Below, one piece after another: positions 35,973 to 44,354 of a stretch of DNA of 64,000 nt. Both the position numbers and the translations under genes were made by a program. The notes beneath the pieces are model-generated. The model ran no database searches. It saw nothing but the letters and a program-made list of their open reading frames with translations, and had not been told where the DNA came from. Every line of letters starts with the position of its first letter. The stretch's first letter is position 1. Source of the stretch: Eubacteriaceae bacterium CHKCI004 (lineage in GTDB: Bacteria; Bacillota; Clostridia; Lachnospirales; Lachnospiraceae); assembly GCA_900016875.1 (NCBI GenBank), contig FCNR01000048.1, positions 1 to 64,000 on the forward strand, written 5' to 3'.

Positions 35973-37094
35973 TTATTCTTCGCTAAAATCATCTTTGGCT
36001 GTGTTCAGTGCCGGTCGTTTGTCTGACTCCGGCACAAGTGTCGGTTTGCCCTGCGGCTTTGTGATGAAGCCGGACAGGAGTTCGTTGAACTTCTTCTTAC
36101 CGAGAAGAGAAGTCATTGCTGTGATTCCCAGAAGCTTCTTTTCATAAGGATTGAAGCCGGCAGCCTCCACCGTGGATGCGACTGCATTCTCATCGGAGTA
36201 TTTGCGGTTCGATTTGCCTTCTACGACTTTGAAGCCGGGATACTCTACGCCGCTGAGAGCCTGCTGGAGTGCGTATTCCTTGATGTCATTTGCCCAGGCG
36301 ACCAGATCATCGATCCGGGGAAGGATGGCAGCGATTTCTGCTTCATCCAGATTGGGCGGCATCTCGAAGTCATACTGTGCAAGCTCCAGGTTGTGTTCGG
36401 CACGCTTACGACAGGTTGCCTTTGCTTTGCAGAACTGGCAGTGGTCTCCGGCGTTGAATTCGCCTTCGCCGTTGTAAGCCAGAGCAGCGGTGGGCTTTAA
36501 GGTTTCCTCTGCCCATTTCATCAGATCGTCTCTGCTGATCTCATAGGTACTGATGTTGTCCCGGCGGGGCTGGAAGATCGTCATGCGGATGGTCTGGATG
36601 CTGTAGAGATATTCGTAGGTATCCAGAGCGCCTAAGGCGTAACACATCATCTGCGGATTCTCTTCGGCATCCACCAGGACACCGAGACCGTATTTGAAAT
36701 CGATGATATGCAGCACATCGTCCGCAATGATCACGCAGTCGCCGGTTCCGAAGCCTTCCGGTACCCACTTGGAGAAGTCCAGCTTTTCCTCAATCAGGAT
36801 CAGCGGGTCGGAGCAGTGTGTCTTTGCTTCTTCAATCTGCTCTGCGACGTAGGCTGCATACTGATCGGTACAGTCGTCCATCTCCGTATCGAACCAGGTC
36901 AGGTTCTCAGTCGGATCCTCAGGACTCCTTCCCAGAAGCTTCTCCACCTTGTATTCGCAGAGTGCGTGTGCATCGGTTCCCTGCTGGGCATATGGACTGC
37001 CGCTGTCATTGATGCCGGCACACAGCTTTGCGCTGGGCGGGCAGGCGAGCCATCTGTGGCTTGCGGAGGCGGAAAGATACGCATGCTTAGGCAG
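35973..37094 (-). CDS. DUF2800 Cas4/RecB-like phage nuclease with probable CTG start
   Basis: The first standard start in frame (GTG 36947) would remove a conserved N-terminus. The same frame upstream encodes PKHAYLSASASHRWLACPPS, GTDAHALCEYKVEKLLG, which is the family's beginning, back to CTG codons at 37097 and 37094 just after an in-frame TAA. The ribosome site GGTGGAAGGA precedes them, and the start overlaps the upstream stop. CTG 37094 is therefore the likely start (373 aa). The RecB/Cas4 nuclease core includes VIIADDVLHIIDFKYGLG and a Cys set CQFCKAKATC near the middle. It probably trims DNA ends in phage replication or recombination. Confidence 0.8.
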   Translation of the reverse strand: MPKHAYLSASASHRWLACPPSAKLCAGINDSGSPYAQQGTDAHALCEYKVEKLLGRSPEDPTENLTWFDTEMDDCTDQYAAYVAEQIEEAKTHCSDPLILIEEKLDFSKWVPEGFGTGDCVIIADDVLHIIDFKYGLGVLVDAEENPQMMCYALGALDTYEYLYSIQTIRMTIFQPRRDNISTYEISRDDLMKWAEETLKPTAALAYNGEGEFNAGDHCQFCKAKATCRKRAEHNLELAQYDFEMPPNLDEAEIAAILPRIDDLVAWANDIKEYALQQALSGVEYPGFKVVEGKSNRKYSDENAVASTVEAAGFNPYEKKLLGITAMTSLLGKKKFNELLSGFITKPQGKPTLVPESDKRPALNTAKDDFSEE

Positions 37095-37452
37095 CAGTTA
37101 ATCCTTCCACCTCTCTGACAAGCGCCGCGTAGTCCTTCGGATCCACATTGGTAAGGCTGCCTCCGTTGCCGTACTTCTGAACGATCGCTTTGACATCTGC
37201 TTTGAAGCGGCCTTCTGCTTCGTTTGCTTTCTTTGCCAGGATGCCTCTGACTTCTTCCTTGGAATACTGCTTTTCGGCAGGTGCTTCCGCAGGAGCGGGC
37301 TCCTGTTTCTTGGTCTTCTTCTCAGGCTTTGCCGGGGTTGCCTCTTCGGTTCCTGAATAGAATTTCTTCAAAGCTCTGCCGGTCTCTGCCAGGATTTCTC
37401 CGCAGCTGATCAGGTTATCAATCATGGCGGAGAGTTCACTCATTTTGCTCAT
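37087..37452 (-). CDS. Phage hypothetical protein upstream of DUF2800 gene
   Basis: ATG 37452 (MSKMSELSAMIDN) follows GAAGGGAGAAAG. The 121-residue product has an N-terminal helix, a Pro/Ala/Lys/Glu linker (EATPAKPEKKTKKQEPAPAE) and a C-terminal helical unit (VRGILAKKANEAEGRFKADV). Proteins of this layout are common before DUF2800 in clostridial prophages. The function is unknown; the linker between two small modules suggests an adaptor. It overlaps its upstream and downstream neighbours. Confidence 0.78.
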   Translation of the reverse strand: MSKMSELSAMIDNLISCGEILAETGRALKKFYSGTEEATPAKPEKKTKKQEPAPAEAPAEKQYSKEEVRGILAKKANEAEGRFKADVKAIVQKYGNGGSLTNVDPKDYAALVREVEGLTAA

Positions 37453-37591
37453 GTTGGCTTTCTCCCTTCTGTTCATTCTGTAGTTTTCTTGCGAGCCGCT
37501 TGGCTACGACGCTGATGGCGATCAGAACATCGATGAGTTCTTCGTCTGTTCCGTCGAGTCCGGCGGTTTTTTCAATGGATTCTTTCTGCAT
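37436..37591 (-). CDS. Small phage protein, first gene of the leftward replication operon
   Basis: ATG 37591 is preceded by GGAAAGGAAGGTG. The 51-residue product is mostly helical (DEELIDVLIAISVVAKRLAR) with a polar tail, and overlaps the next gene by 17 nt. No family is recognised. Two copies of the bipartite 10-nt-spaced motif lie just upstream, pointing toward it. Confidence 0.65.
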   Translation of the reverse strand: MQKESIEKTAGLDGTDEELIDVLIAISVVAKRLARKLQNEQKGESQHEQNE

Positions 37592-37635
37592 CTGCAGCAC
37601 CTTCCTTTCCGAATGGCTTCCTGCCGTTCTACCTC

Positions 37636-37667
37636 TTAAAGTTCCCTGGGCTTTCGCTATTCCGATG
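37636..37667 (-). promoter_or_regulatory. Bipartite motif copy A
   Basis: On the plus strand this reads TTAAAGTTCCCTG, 10 nt, ATTCCGATG. On the minus strand it therefore reads CATCGGAAT-N10-CAGGGAACTTTAA toward the leftward operon starting at 37591. Confidence 0.75.
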
Positions 37668-37716
37668 ATTTTGAAAATTTCTTTTCGCATCGCCGGAGCT
37701 CTTCCCCGTACACCAC

Positions 37717-37748
37717 ATAAAGTTCCCTGCGGCAGGTGGATTCCGATG
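37717..37748 (-). promoter_or_regulatory. Bipartite motif copy B
   Basis: On the plus strand this reads ATAAAGTTCCCTG, 10 nt, ATTCCGATG. It has the same orientation as copy A, 81 nt further upstream of the leftward operon; only the first base differs from copy A outside the spacer. Confidence 0.75.
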
Positions 37749-37824
37749 GGATCTGCAAAAAGGTGCAGGTCGATTTCGCCATATAAAGGGAAGCGATTCG
37801 GAAAATGAAAAAAGTTCCACGATT

Positions 37825-37856
37825 CATCGGAATGGTGGTGAGCCAGGGAACTTTAA
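37825..37856 (+). promoter_or_regulatory. Bipartite motif copy C
   Basis: Reads CATCGGAAT, 10 nt, CAGGGAACTTTAA on the plus strand, ending 50 nt before the primase start at 37906. It is oriented opposite to copies A and B, so every copy faces its own downstream gene. The whole 37592-37905 gap holds nothing else recognised. Confidence 0.78.
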
Positions 37857-37905
37857 GGAGTGGAAAGCCGTAGGGGCTTTACTACTTTTTACAGGAGGTT
37901 TGCTT

Positions 37906-40185
37906 ATGCGCTTAGTGTTGCAGACGGCCAATGTGGTCTCAGACGCGAAGAACTGCCTGTACCCGAATCGGGTGGAAGCGGGGAACGCGGCGGAACTGCA
38001 GGAAGCCATCAAGAAGGACCATGTGTGCGGTGAATATAAGAAGAAATACCGCAGCAAGGAAAACTTCATCCGTTCCAATGTAGCGGTCATGGACTGTGAC
38101 AATGATCACTCCGAGGATCCGGAAGAATGGATCACGCCGGAGAAGATGGAAGAGCTGTTCGGGGATTATTCCTATGCAATAGCGTTCAGCCGCAACCACA
38201 TGAAGGTGAAGGACGGCAAGTCCGCGAGACCGAGGTTCCATGTTTATTTCCAAATCGAAGAGATTACAGATGAGAAGGTATACGCCGGTCTGAAGATCGC
38301 CATCCAGAAGCAGTACACGTTTTTCGATGATAATGCGCTGGATGCAGCAAGGTTCATCTTCGGCGCGGATACCGGAGAAGTGATCTGGCATGAAGGCTGG
38401 ATGACGATCGATGAGGAGATCAGCCCGATTGTGGAGACGGATGAGCCTGAGAAGCAGGAGGGCACGAGCTCCGGTCCGATTCTTCAGGGAAGCCGCAATA
38501 ACACCATGAGCCGGTTCGCGTCCAGGATCCTTAAGAGGTATGGCGATACGGAAAAGGCTCATGTGGCATTCATGGAACATGCGGAGAAATGCGATCCGCC
38601 GCTTCCTGAGGCAGAGCTGAACACCATATGGAACAGTGCCGTGAGGTTCTTCAATAAGAAGATTTCTTCCTCTGACGGGTATGTGCCGCCCGATCAGTAC
38701 AATGCCGATTTCAGCGATGCGTCCCTGAAGCCGGAGGACTATTCGGATATCGGGCAGGCGAAGGTACTGGTGCAGGAATACGGCAGTGAGCTTAGGTTCT
38801 CAGCGGCTACGGATTATCTCAGATATGACGGTGAACGCTGGGTGGAGGATGTGCAGCTGGCCATCGGTGCGATTGAAGAATTCCTTGATCTGCAGCTGGT
38901 CGATGCTCAGCAGGATAAGGAAGATGCGGAAAAGGCTTTGGTCGATGCCGGAATACCGGAACCGATCGTAAAGAACGGATCGAAAGCTGTGGCCAAGGAA
39001 GTCACGCCGGATCAGATGCCGCTTCTGTATGCGCTCATGGCAGCGGAGACTTATCTGAAGTTTGTACTGAAGAGGCGTGATTACAAGTACATCATTTCCA
39101 CCGGGAATGCTGCGAAGCCGATGATCGGGATCGACGTGAACGACCTGGACAAGAATGAGTTCCTGATCAATACGCCGGTTGCCACCTATGACCTGAAGAA
39201 GGGACTGACCGGAGAGCAGCCGCATGATCCGAGAGATTTGATCACGAAGATCACGACCTGTGCTCCGGGTGAGGACGGTAAGCAGTTGTGGCTGGATGCC
39301 TTGGAACTTTTCTTCTGCAAGGATCAGCAGCTGATCGATTATGTGCAGCTGGTGGTCGGAATGGCGGCGATCGGGAAAGTCTATCAGGAGCACATGATCA
39401 TTGCCTATGGCGGCGGTGCCAACGGTAAATCGACATTCTGGAACACGATCTTCCGGGTCCTGGGCGATTACGCCGGGAAGCTGTCTGCAGAAGCCCTGAC
39501 CATGAACTGCAAGAGGAATATCAAGCCGGAGATGGCGGAGCTGAAAGGCCGCAGGCTCATCATTTCTTCCGAGATGGAGGAAGGCATGAGGCTGAATACA
39601 GCGACGGTAAAGCAGCTTTGCTCTACGGATGAGATCCAAGCAGAGAAGAAGTATAAGGCTCCGTTCCACTTTGTTCCGTCACATACGCTGGTGCTGTACA
39701 CGAATCACCTGCCGAAGGTCGGTGCCAATGATGACGGTATCTGGAGAAGGCTGATCGTGATTCCCTTCAATGCGAAGATCACCGGGAAGAATGACATCAA
39801 GAATTATGCGGATTACCTGTACGACCACGCCGGTTCCTTCATCATGAGCTGGATCATTGAAGGGGCGAAGAAGGCAGTGGAGATGGATTTCAAGGTGCCG
39901 CTGCCGAAGATCGTGGAGGATGCGATTGAGGCATATCGCGAGGACAACGACTGGATGGGACATTTCCTGGCGGACTGCTGTGATATCGATAAGGATGCTT
40001 CGGAGAAGTCCGGGGAGCTGTATCAGGCATACAGGGCGTACTGTCTGCAGAAGGGCGAGTTTACCAGAAGCACAACGGACTTCTATTCAGCGATCGAAAA
40101 GGCAGGTTTTGTCAGACGCAAGACACGCTCCGGAATCATGGTTCATGGTCTGAGTCTGAAGGAGGGACAGGACTTCCTGGACTGA
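37906..40185 (+). CDS. Phage primase / SF3 helicase (P4/D5 type)
   Basis: ATG 37906 lies 7 nt after AGGAGG. The 759-residue protein has an N-terminal primase-like domain (VAVMDCDNDHSEDP; ARPRFHVYF, with paired acidic residues) and a C-terminal D5_N/SF3 helicase: Walker A IIAYGGGANGKSTFWNTI, Walker B-like GRRLIISSEMEEGMRL, and the arginine-finger region NHLPKVGANDDGIWRRL. It primes and unwinds DNA for phage replication. It is the first gene of the rightward replication operon. A triplicated 19-nt repeat starts directly after its stop codon. Confidence 0.92.
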   Translation: MRLVLQTANVVSDAKNCLYPNRVEAGNAAELQEAIKKDHVCGEYKKKYRSKENFIRSNVAVMDCDNDHSEDPEEWITPEKMEELFGDYSYAIAFSRNHMKVKDGKSARPRFHVYFQIEEITDEKVYAGLKIAIQKQYTFFDDNALDAARFIFGADTGEVIWHEGWMTIDEEISPIVETDEPEKQEGTSSGPILQGSRNNTMSRFASRILKRYGDTEKAHVAFMEHAEKCDPPLPEAELNTIWNSAVRFFNKKISSSDGYVPPDQYNADFSDASLKPEDYSDIGQAKVLVQEYGSELRFSAATDYLRYDGERWVEDVQLAIGAIEEFLDLQLVDAQQDKEDAEKALVDAGIPEPIVKNGSKAVAKEVTPDQMPLLYALMAAETYLKFVLKRRDYKYIISTGNAAKPMIGIDVNDLDKNEFLINTPVATYDLKKGLTGEQPHDPRDLITKITTCAPGEDGKQLWLDALELFFCKDQQLIDYVQLVVGMAAIGKVYQEHMIIAYGGGANGKSTFWNTIFRVLGDYAGKLSAEALTMNCKRNIKPEMAELKGRRLIISSEMEEGMRLNTATVKQLCSTDEIQAEKKYKAPFHFVPSHTLVLYTNHLPKVGANDDGIWRRLIVIPFNAKITGKNDIKNYADYLYDHAGSFIMSWIIEGAKKAVEMDFKVPLPKIVEDAIEAYREDNDWMGHFLADCCDIDKDASEKSGELYQAYRAYCLQKGEFTRSTTDFYSAIEKAGFVRRKTRSGIMVHGLSLKEGQDFLD

Positions 40186-40204
40186 TGTGCAGGTCATGAA
40201 GGTC
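40186..40204 (+). repeat. 19-nt repeat copy 1
   Basis: TGTGCAGGTCATGAAGGTC begins at the base after the primase stop codon. It differs from copy 2 at one position. Confidence 0.75.
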
Positions 40205-40260
40205 GATAGAGTAACTGTTTTCAGAATGGTGAACTGTCAGAAACGTTGATTTTAAGCCAT

Positions 40261-40279
40261 TGTGCAGGTCGTGAAGGTC
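40261..40279 (+). repeat. 19-nt repeat copy 2
   Basis: TGTGCAGGTCGTGAAGGTC, direct orientation, 75 nt after copy 1. Confidence 0.75.
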
Positions 40280-40339
40280 TACTACTAAAAGTCCTATAAG
40301 AGAGTTTTTTGAAAATGCCTTAAAGGGAGTTTACGGGAT

Positions 40340-40358
40340 GACTTTCACGACCTGCACA
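40340..40358 (-). repeat. 19-nt repeat copy 3 (inverted)
   Basis: The reverse complement reads TGTGCAGGTCGTGAAAGTC. Together with copies 1 and 2 it fills the 199-nt gap between the primase and VRR-NUC genes. The set may be replication-origin iterons, an operator, or a long hairpin formed by copies 2 and 3. Confidence 0.75.
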
Positions 40359-40384
40359 CCTGAAAACTTTGATGGAGGTTAGCG

Positions 40385-40666
40385 ATGCGTGAAAAGGTCA
40401 TAGAGCAGAAGCTGGTCGCTGAGGTGAAAAAGCGCGGCGGTATCTGTCCGAAGTGGGTATCCCCAGGATTTGATGGGATGCCCGACCGGATTGTCTTGCT
40501 GCCGGGCAGGCACTTCGGACTGGTGGAGGTCAAGGCTCCGGGTGAACGTCCGAGACCGCTGCAGGTTTCACGGCACCGGCTTCTGATGAGATTAGGCTTC
40601 CGGGTTTATGTACTGGACGATCCGGAGCAGATTGGAGGGATTCTGGATGAAATACAATCCACATGA
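40385..40666 (+). CDS. VRR-NUC domain nuclease
   Basis: ATG 40385 follows GGAGGTTAGCG. The 93-residue product is a stand-alone VRR-NUC: VIEQKLVAEVKKRGGICPKW, GMPDRIVLLPG, FGLVEVKAPGERPRPLQ, matching the Glu...PD...ExK nuclease pattern. Phage VRR-NUC proteins resolve or nick branched DNA and almost always sit next to an SNF2-like helicase, as here; the next gene overlaps by 20 nt. Confidence 0.92.
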   Translation: MREKVIEQKLVAEVKKRGGICPKWVSPGFDGMPDRIVLLPGRHFGLVEVKAPGERPRPLQVSRHRLLMRLGFRVYVLDDPEQIGGILDEIQST

Positions 40667-42023
40667 TTATCAGATATATGCGATCAATTTCATAAAAGAG
40701 CATCCCATAGCTGCAATCCTGCTGGACATGGGCATGGGCAAGACCAGTATCGTACTGGCAGCACTCAATGACTTAATGTTTGACAGCTTTGAGGTGACGA
40801 AGGTGCTGATCATAGCGCCGCTTCGAGTGGCGAAGCATACATGGTCTGCAGAAATACAGAAATGGGATCAGCTGCGTGGGCTTCGATATTCCATAGCAGT
40901 CGGTACTGCAGCAGAGAGGATGAAGGCGCTTCAGGCGGATGCAGACATTTACATCATCAACAGGGAGAACGTTCCCTGGCTGATCGAGAAGAGCGGACTG
41001 CCGTTTGACTACGATATGGTGGTGATCGATGAGCTGTCATCCTTTAAAAACTGGCAGGCTAAAAGATTCAAGGCACTTATGAAGGTAAGACCAAGAGTGA
41101 AAAGAATCGTGGGTTTGACCGGTACGCCTTCAAGCAATGGTTTGATGGATCTCTTTGCAGAATACAAGGTGTTGGACATGGGAGAACGCCTTGGAAGATT
41201 TATCAGCCAGTACAGGGTCGAATACTTTGTGCCCGATCAGACGAACGGTCCGATTGTTTACAGCTATCGGCTCAGGAAGGGTGCTGACAAGAGGATTTAT
41301 GACAGAATCTCCGATATCACGATTTCCATGAAGGGAACCGATCACCTGCAGATGCCGGAACTGATCAACTCTGAATATCCGGTATATCTGGACGTGGATG
41401 AACGTGAGAAGTATGAGGCGATGGCGAGCGACCTGGTGATCAATCTTCCGGGCGGTGAAGTGACGGCTGCCAATGCTGCAACGCTTTCCGGAAAGCTGAC
41501 ACAGATGGCCAACGGTGCTGTCTATTCCGATGCCGGCGGTATCGAGTTCATTCACGATAAGAAGCTGGATGCTTTGGAGGATATCATCGAGGCTGCAAAT
41601 GGAAAGAGCATTCTGGTGGCGTATTGGTACAAGCATGATCTGACAAGGATCATCGACAGGTTGGAAGCCCTGAGTGTGAAGTACGGAAAGCTGGATTCGG
41701 ATCAGAGCATTGAGGATTGGAATGCAGGAAGACTGGAGGTGGGACTGATACATCCGGCTTCTGCAGGACACGGACTGAATCTTCAGAGCGGCGGTAATAC
41801 TTTGGTGTGGTTCGGGATGATATGGAGCCTGGAACTTTATCAGCAGACGGTGGCCAGGCTTTGGAGACAGGGACAGGAATCCGGGACAGTCGTGGTGCAG
41901 CATATTATTACAGCCGATTCGATTGATGAGCGAATCATGAAGGCGCTTCACGCAAAGGGCAATACGCAGGCCAGACTGATCGATGCCGTGAAAGCGGAGG
42001 TAAGTGCCTATGGCAGGAAATAA
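40647..42023 (+). CDS. SNF2-like DEAD/DEAH helicase
   Basis: ATG 40647 lies behind GGAGGG, inside the VRR-NUC gene. The 458-residue protein has Q-motif region NPHDYQIYAINFI, Walker A LLDMGMGKTSIVL, motif Ia LIIAPLRVAKHTW, Walker B MVVIDELSSFKN, motif III GLTGTPSSNGLMDL, and C-terminal motif VI YQQTVARLWRQGQ. It is the standard phage SNF2 helicase paired with VRR-NUC in replication and recombination. Confidence 0.93.
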   Translation: MKYNPHDYQIYAINFIKEHPIAAILLDMGMGKTSIVLAALNDLMFDSFEVTKVLIIAPLRVAKHTWSAEIQKWDQLRGLRYSIAVGTAAERMKALQADADIYIINRENVPWLIEKSGLPFDYDMVVIDELSSFKNWQAKRFKALMKVRPRVKRIVGLTGTPSSNGLMDLFAEYKVLDMGERLGRFISQYRVEYFVPDQTNGPIVYSYRLRKGADKRIYDRISDITISMKGTDHLQMPELINSEYPVYLDVDEREKYEAMASDLVINLPGGEVTAANAATLSGKLTQMANGAVYSDAGGIEFIHDKKLDALEDIIEAANGKSILVAYWYKHDLTRIIDRLEALSVKYGKLDSDQSIEDWNAGRLEVGLIHPASAGHGLNLQSGGNTLVWFGMIWSLELYQQTVARLWRQGQESGTVVVQHIITADSIDERIMKALHAKGNTQARLIDAVKAEVSAYGRK

Positions 42024-42291
42024 AAATCTGGCAGAAGATCCGTATGAGCGATTGGCGAATGCAATTATTCTGCAGGCAGTTGCTGATTACAGGGTGGCGC
42101 TGAAGAAGATCAAAGCACATCCGAAGGATCGAAAAGCAATAGATGAGGCCTTGGAGATTGAGAGGTTCTTTCGTTCCGGCTGGTACAACCAGCTGACAAG
42201 CGTGGACGGGGAATACCTGATCAAGAGGCTTCAGGACGAAGTGAGACAATCAGAGTCAATCCGAGGGAGAAAAAAATCCAATCGGAGGTAG
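42010..42291 (+). CDS. Small phage protein of the replication operon
   Basis: ATG 42010 follows GCGGAGGTAAG and overlaps the helicase 3' end. The 93-residue product is largely helical (DPYERLANAIILQAVADYRV; IERFFRSGWYNQLTSVDG). Such proteins are frequent between the SNF2 helicase and the DUF1492 regulator in clostridial phages; no function is known. Confidence 0.8.
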   Translation: MAGNKNLAEDPYERLANAIILQAVADYRVALKKIKAHPKDRKAIDEALEIERFFRSGWYNQLTSVDGEYLIKRLQDEVRQSESIRGRKKSNRR

Positions 42292-42294
42292 CTT

Positions 42295-42726
42295 ATGAAC
42301 AGACATCAGCAGGAAGCCAAGAAATATTTATCACAAGCCTTCGGGTTGAACCAGCGGATCGAGAGCAAGCTAGGACAGATCGAGGATCTTCATGACCTGG
42401 CCACCAAAGCAACGGTGACATATTCGGATATGCCGAAGAGCCCGAACAGGGATGGTTCCAAGATGGAAGATGCCATTATCAAGATCATAGACCTGGAGAA
42501 TGAGATCAATCAGGATATGATGAAGCTCGTGGAACTGAAGAAGGATATCATCCGCAGGATCAAAGCTGTGGAGAGTGCGGAGCTTCAAACAATACTGGAA
42601 CTGCGGTACCTGTCCTATATGAGGTGGGAAGAGATCGCTATTGAGCTTGGTTACGGTATCGATAATGTATTCCGACTTCACAGGAATGCTCTGGATGAAA
42701 TAACGATTCCGGAAACAATACAGTAA
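42295..42726 (+). CDS. DUF1492 sigma-70-region-4-like late regulator
   Basis: The 143-residue product matches DUF1492: an N-terminal helix with NQRIESKLGQIEDLHDLA, and a C-terminal HTH around ELRYLSYMRWEEIAIELGYG with LHRNALDEI. Members sit directly before the packaging genes and, like ArpU/RinA regulators, are thought to switch on late transcription. It follows the preceding gene by 3 nt, and a terminator is found 60 nt downstream. Confidence 0.88.
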   Translation: MNRHQQEAKKYLSQAFGLNQRIESKLGQIEDLHDLATKATVTYSDMPKSPNRDGSKMEDAIIKIIDLENEINQDMMKLVELKKDIIRRIKAVESAELQTILELRYLSYMRWEEIAIELGYGIDNVFRLHRNALDEITIPETIQ

Positions 42727-42789
42727 AATCAAGTTCGGTACAGTAAGCCTATGTGATAATGTTAAACTGGCAAAAGCGAAAGATGAGAG

Positions 42790-42824
42790 AGCCGTTGCGG
42801 AGCAAAATACCGTAGCGGCTTTTT
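42790..42824 (+). terminator. Terminator after the early rightward operon
   Basis: AGCCGTTGCGG (42790-42800) pairs with CCGTAGCGGCT (42810-42820) over 11 bp using two G-U pairs, followed by TTTTT. Confidence 0.75.
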
Positions 42825-42846
42825 CTATGGGAAAGAAGGTGGAATG

Positions 42847-43212
42847 ATGCCAAGGAAACCGAAGCATCCATGCTCTTATCCCGGATGCCCGAAGCTGACA
42901 GACAAAAGGTTCTGTGAAGAGCATGAGAAGCTGAGCAACAGCAATTATGAGAAGTACGGCAGAGATAAATCTACGAAGAAGAGATATGGTCGTGCATGGA
43001 AGAGGATCCGTGACAAGTATGCTGCGGAGCATCCCTTCTGCGAGCTGTGTTTTGAACGTGGAATTATCGTGCCCACTGAAGAGATCCACCACAAGCTGCC
43101 TCTGAGTGAAGGTGGTACGCACGATCGTAGTAACCTGATCGCGCTGTGCAAGTCGTGTCACTCAACCATACACGCGAAGAGAGGGGACTACTGGGGAAAC
43201 CATCGCGGGTAG
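42847..43212 (+). CDS. HNH endonuclease (phage packaging type)
   Basis: AAGGTGG precedes; ATG 42844 and 42847 are both possible. The product of about 121 residues has an N-terminal zinc segment (HPCSYPGCPKL, FCEEH) and an HNH core: HPFCELCFERG, EEIHHKLPLSEGG, LIALCKSCHSTIH. HNH proteins beside terS/terL are required for cos cleavage in HK97-like phages, which fits this position. Confidence 0.92.
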   Translation: MPRKPKHPCSYPGCPKLTDKRFCEEHEKLSNSNYEKYGRDKSTKKRYGRAWKRIRDKYAAEHPFCELCFERGIIVPTEEIHHKLPLSEGGTHDRSNLIALCKSCHSTIHAKRGDYWGNHRG

Positions 43213-43369
43213 GGGCGGGTGAAATCTCTACAGGTATGGCTCCCAGGGAACGGCGCGGGGGTGTCACGCACAAAAAGGAGAAATCAAACGGGGAATTATC
43301 CCCTGCCGGCAGAGAATCCGGTGGAAAAGCAGTTCAAACGGAGCTTGCGAGGACGAGGAGGTGAGGAAC
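43213..43369. other. Intergenic region before terS, candidate cos region
   Basis: 157 nt lie between the HNH and terS genes, GC-rich in part (CAGGGAACGGCGCGGGGGTG at about 43252-43271). In HNH-associated cos phages the packaging site is often here. No defined cos sequence could be recognised. Confidence 0.3.
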
Positions 43370-43909
43370 ATGGCCAAAGATGGAACGATGCGCGGCGGTG
43401 CCAGGGTTGGTTCCGGAAGGAAATCCAAGGCATTGACGGAAAAGATCGGCAGCGGGCTGGCGGCATCGGTCATTGAACTTCCGGAGCCGGAAGAGATCAG
43501 CGGCGAGGACGTGCCTCCGGTGAAGGAGTTTTTGAAGGCGGCACAGAAAAGCGGCATTGATCTCTGCGCGGAGGATGTGTTCAAGTCTACCTTCCTCTGG
43601 CTGAAGGAGCGGGGCTGTGACCGGCTGGTGAATACGCAGCTGATCGAGCAGTACGCCATGTCAGTGTCCAGGTGGGTGCAGTGCGAGACCTGTATCTCAG
43701 AGTATGGTTTTCTGGCGAAGCATCCGACCACAGGGGCGGCAATCACTTCTCCGTATGTGACCATGAGCCAGAATTATTTGAAGCAGGTAAACCAGTGCTG
43801 GTACCAGATCTATCAGATCGTGAAGGAAAACTGCTCCGTGGAGTACGGCGGCGCCAATCCCCACGATGACCTGATGGAGCATCTGCTGTCGGCAAGGAAA
43901 CGGAGTTAG
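43370..43909 (+). CDS. terS: Phage terminase small subunit, P27 family
   Basis: ATG 43370 follows GAGGAGGTGAGG. The 179-residue product has a Gly/Arg-rich N-terminus (MRGGARVGSGRKSKA) and the P27-type helical core (FLKAAQKSGIDLCAEDVFKS; QLIEQYAMSVSRWVQCE; NQCWYQIYQIVKEN). It binds the packaging site and recruits the large subunit encoded downstream. Three inserted genes (two ParB-like, one methyltransferase) separate it from terL. Confidence 0.9.
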   Translation: MAKDGTMRGGARVGSGRKSKALTEKIGSGLAASVIELPEPEEISGEDVPPVKEFLKAAQKSGIDLCAEDVFKSTFLWLKERGCDRLVNTQLIEQYAMSVSRWVQCETCISEYGFLAKHPTTGAAITSPYVTMSQNYLKQVNQCWYQIYQIVKENCSVEYGGANPHDDLMEHLLSARKRS

Positions 43910-43919
43910 GAGGATATGG

Positions 43920-44354
43920 ATGGAGTATGTAAGAAAAAAGCTTTCAGAGTTGAAGCCCTATGAGAATAATCCGAGAATCAATGATGAGGCGGTGGACGAT
44001 GTTGCGGAGAGCATCCGGCAGTGTTCCTACATCGCACCGATCATCATTGATGAGGATGGTGTGATCCTTGCCGGACACACCAGATATAAGGCGTTGAAGA
44101 AGCTGGGGTATCAGGAGTGTGAAGTGGTCATCGCTTCCGACCTGACGGAAGCGCAGAAGAAAAAGTACCGGCTGTATGATAATAAGACAGCGGAGTTTGC
44201 TTCCTGGGATCAGAGGAAGCTGAGCACAGAATTGTGTGATGTGGATTTTCAGGGATACGATTTTGGACAGCCGGAAACGGCTCTTCCGGATGAGGAAGCG
44301 TCCGGCCCGAAGGTGATGACATGCCCCTGCTGCGGGGAGGTGTTCGAGGTATGA
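43920..44354 (+). CDS. ParB-like nuclease domain protein, copy 1
   Basis: The 144-residue product has a ParB/sulfiredoxin fold: LSELKPYENNPRINDEAVDD, then VAESIRQCSYIAPIIIDEDG and VILAGHTRYKALKKLG. A C-terminal CPCCGEVFEV looks like one half of a zinc ribbon. Such proteins accompany phage DNA methyltransferases. It is about half identical to the next gene, which starts within its stop codon, so the two arose by tandem duplication. Confidence 0.88.
   Translation: MEYVRKKLSELKPYENNPRINDEAVDDVAESIRQCSYIAPIIIDEDGVILAGHTRYKALKKLGYQECEVVIASDLTEAQKKKYRLYDNKTAEFASWDQRKLSTELCDVDFQGYDFGQPETALPDEEASGPKVMTCPCCGEVFEV

Noticed and set aside
36899-37084. Alternative leftward frame with an ATG at 37084
   Set aside because: The overlapping frame encodes the conserved DUF2800 N-terminus, so this frame is a shadow.
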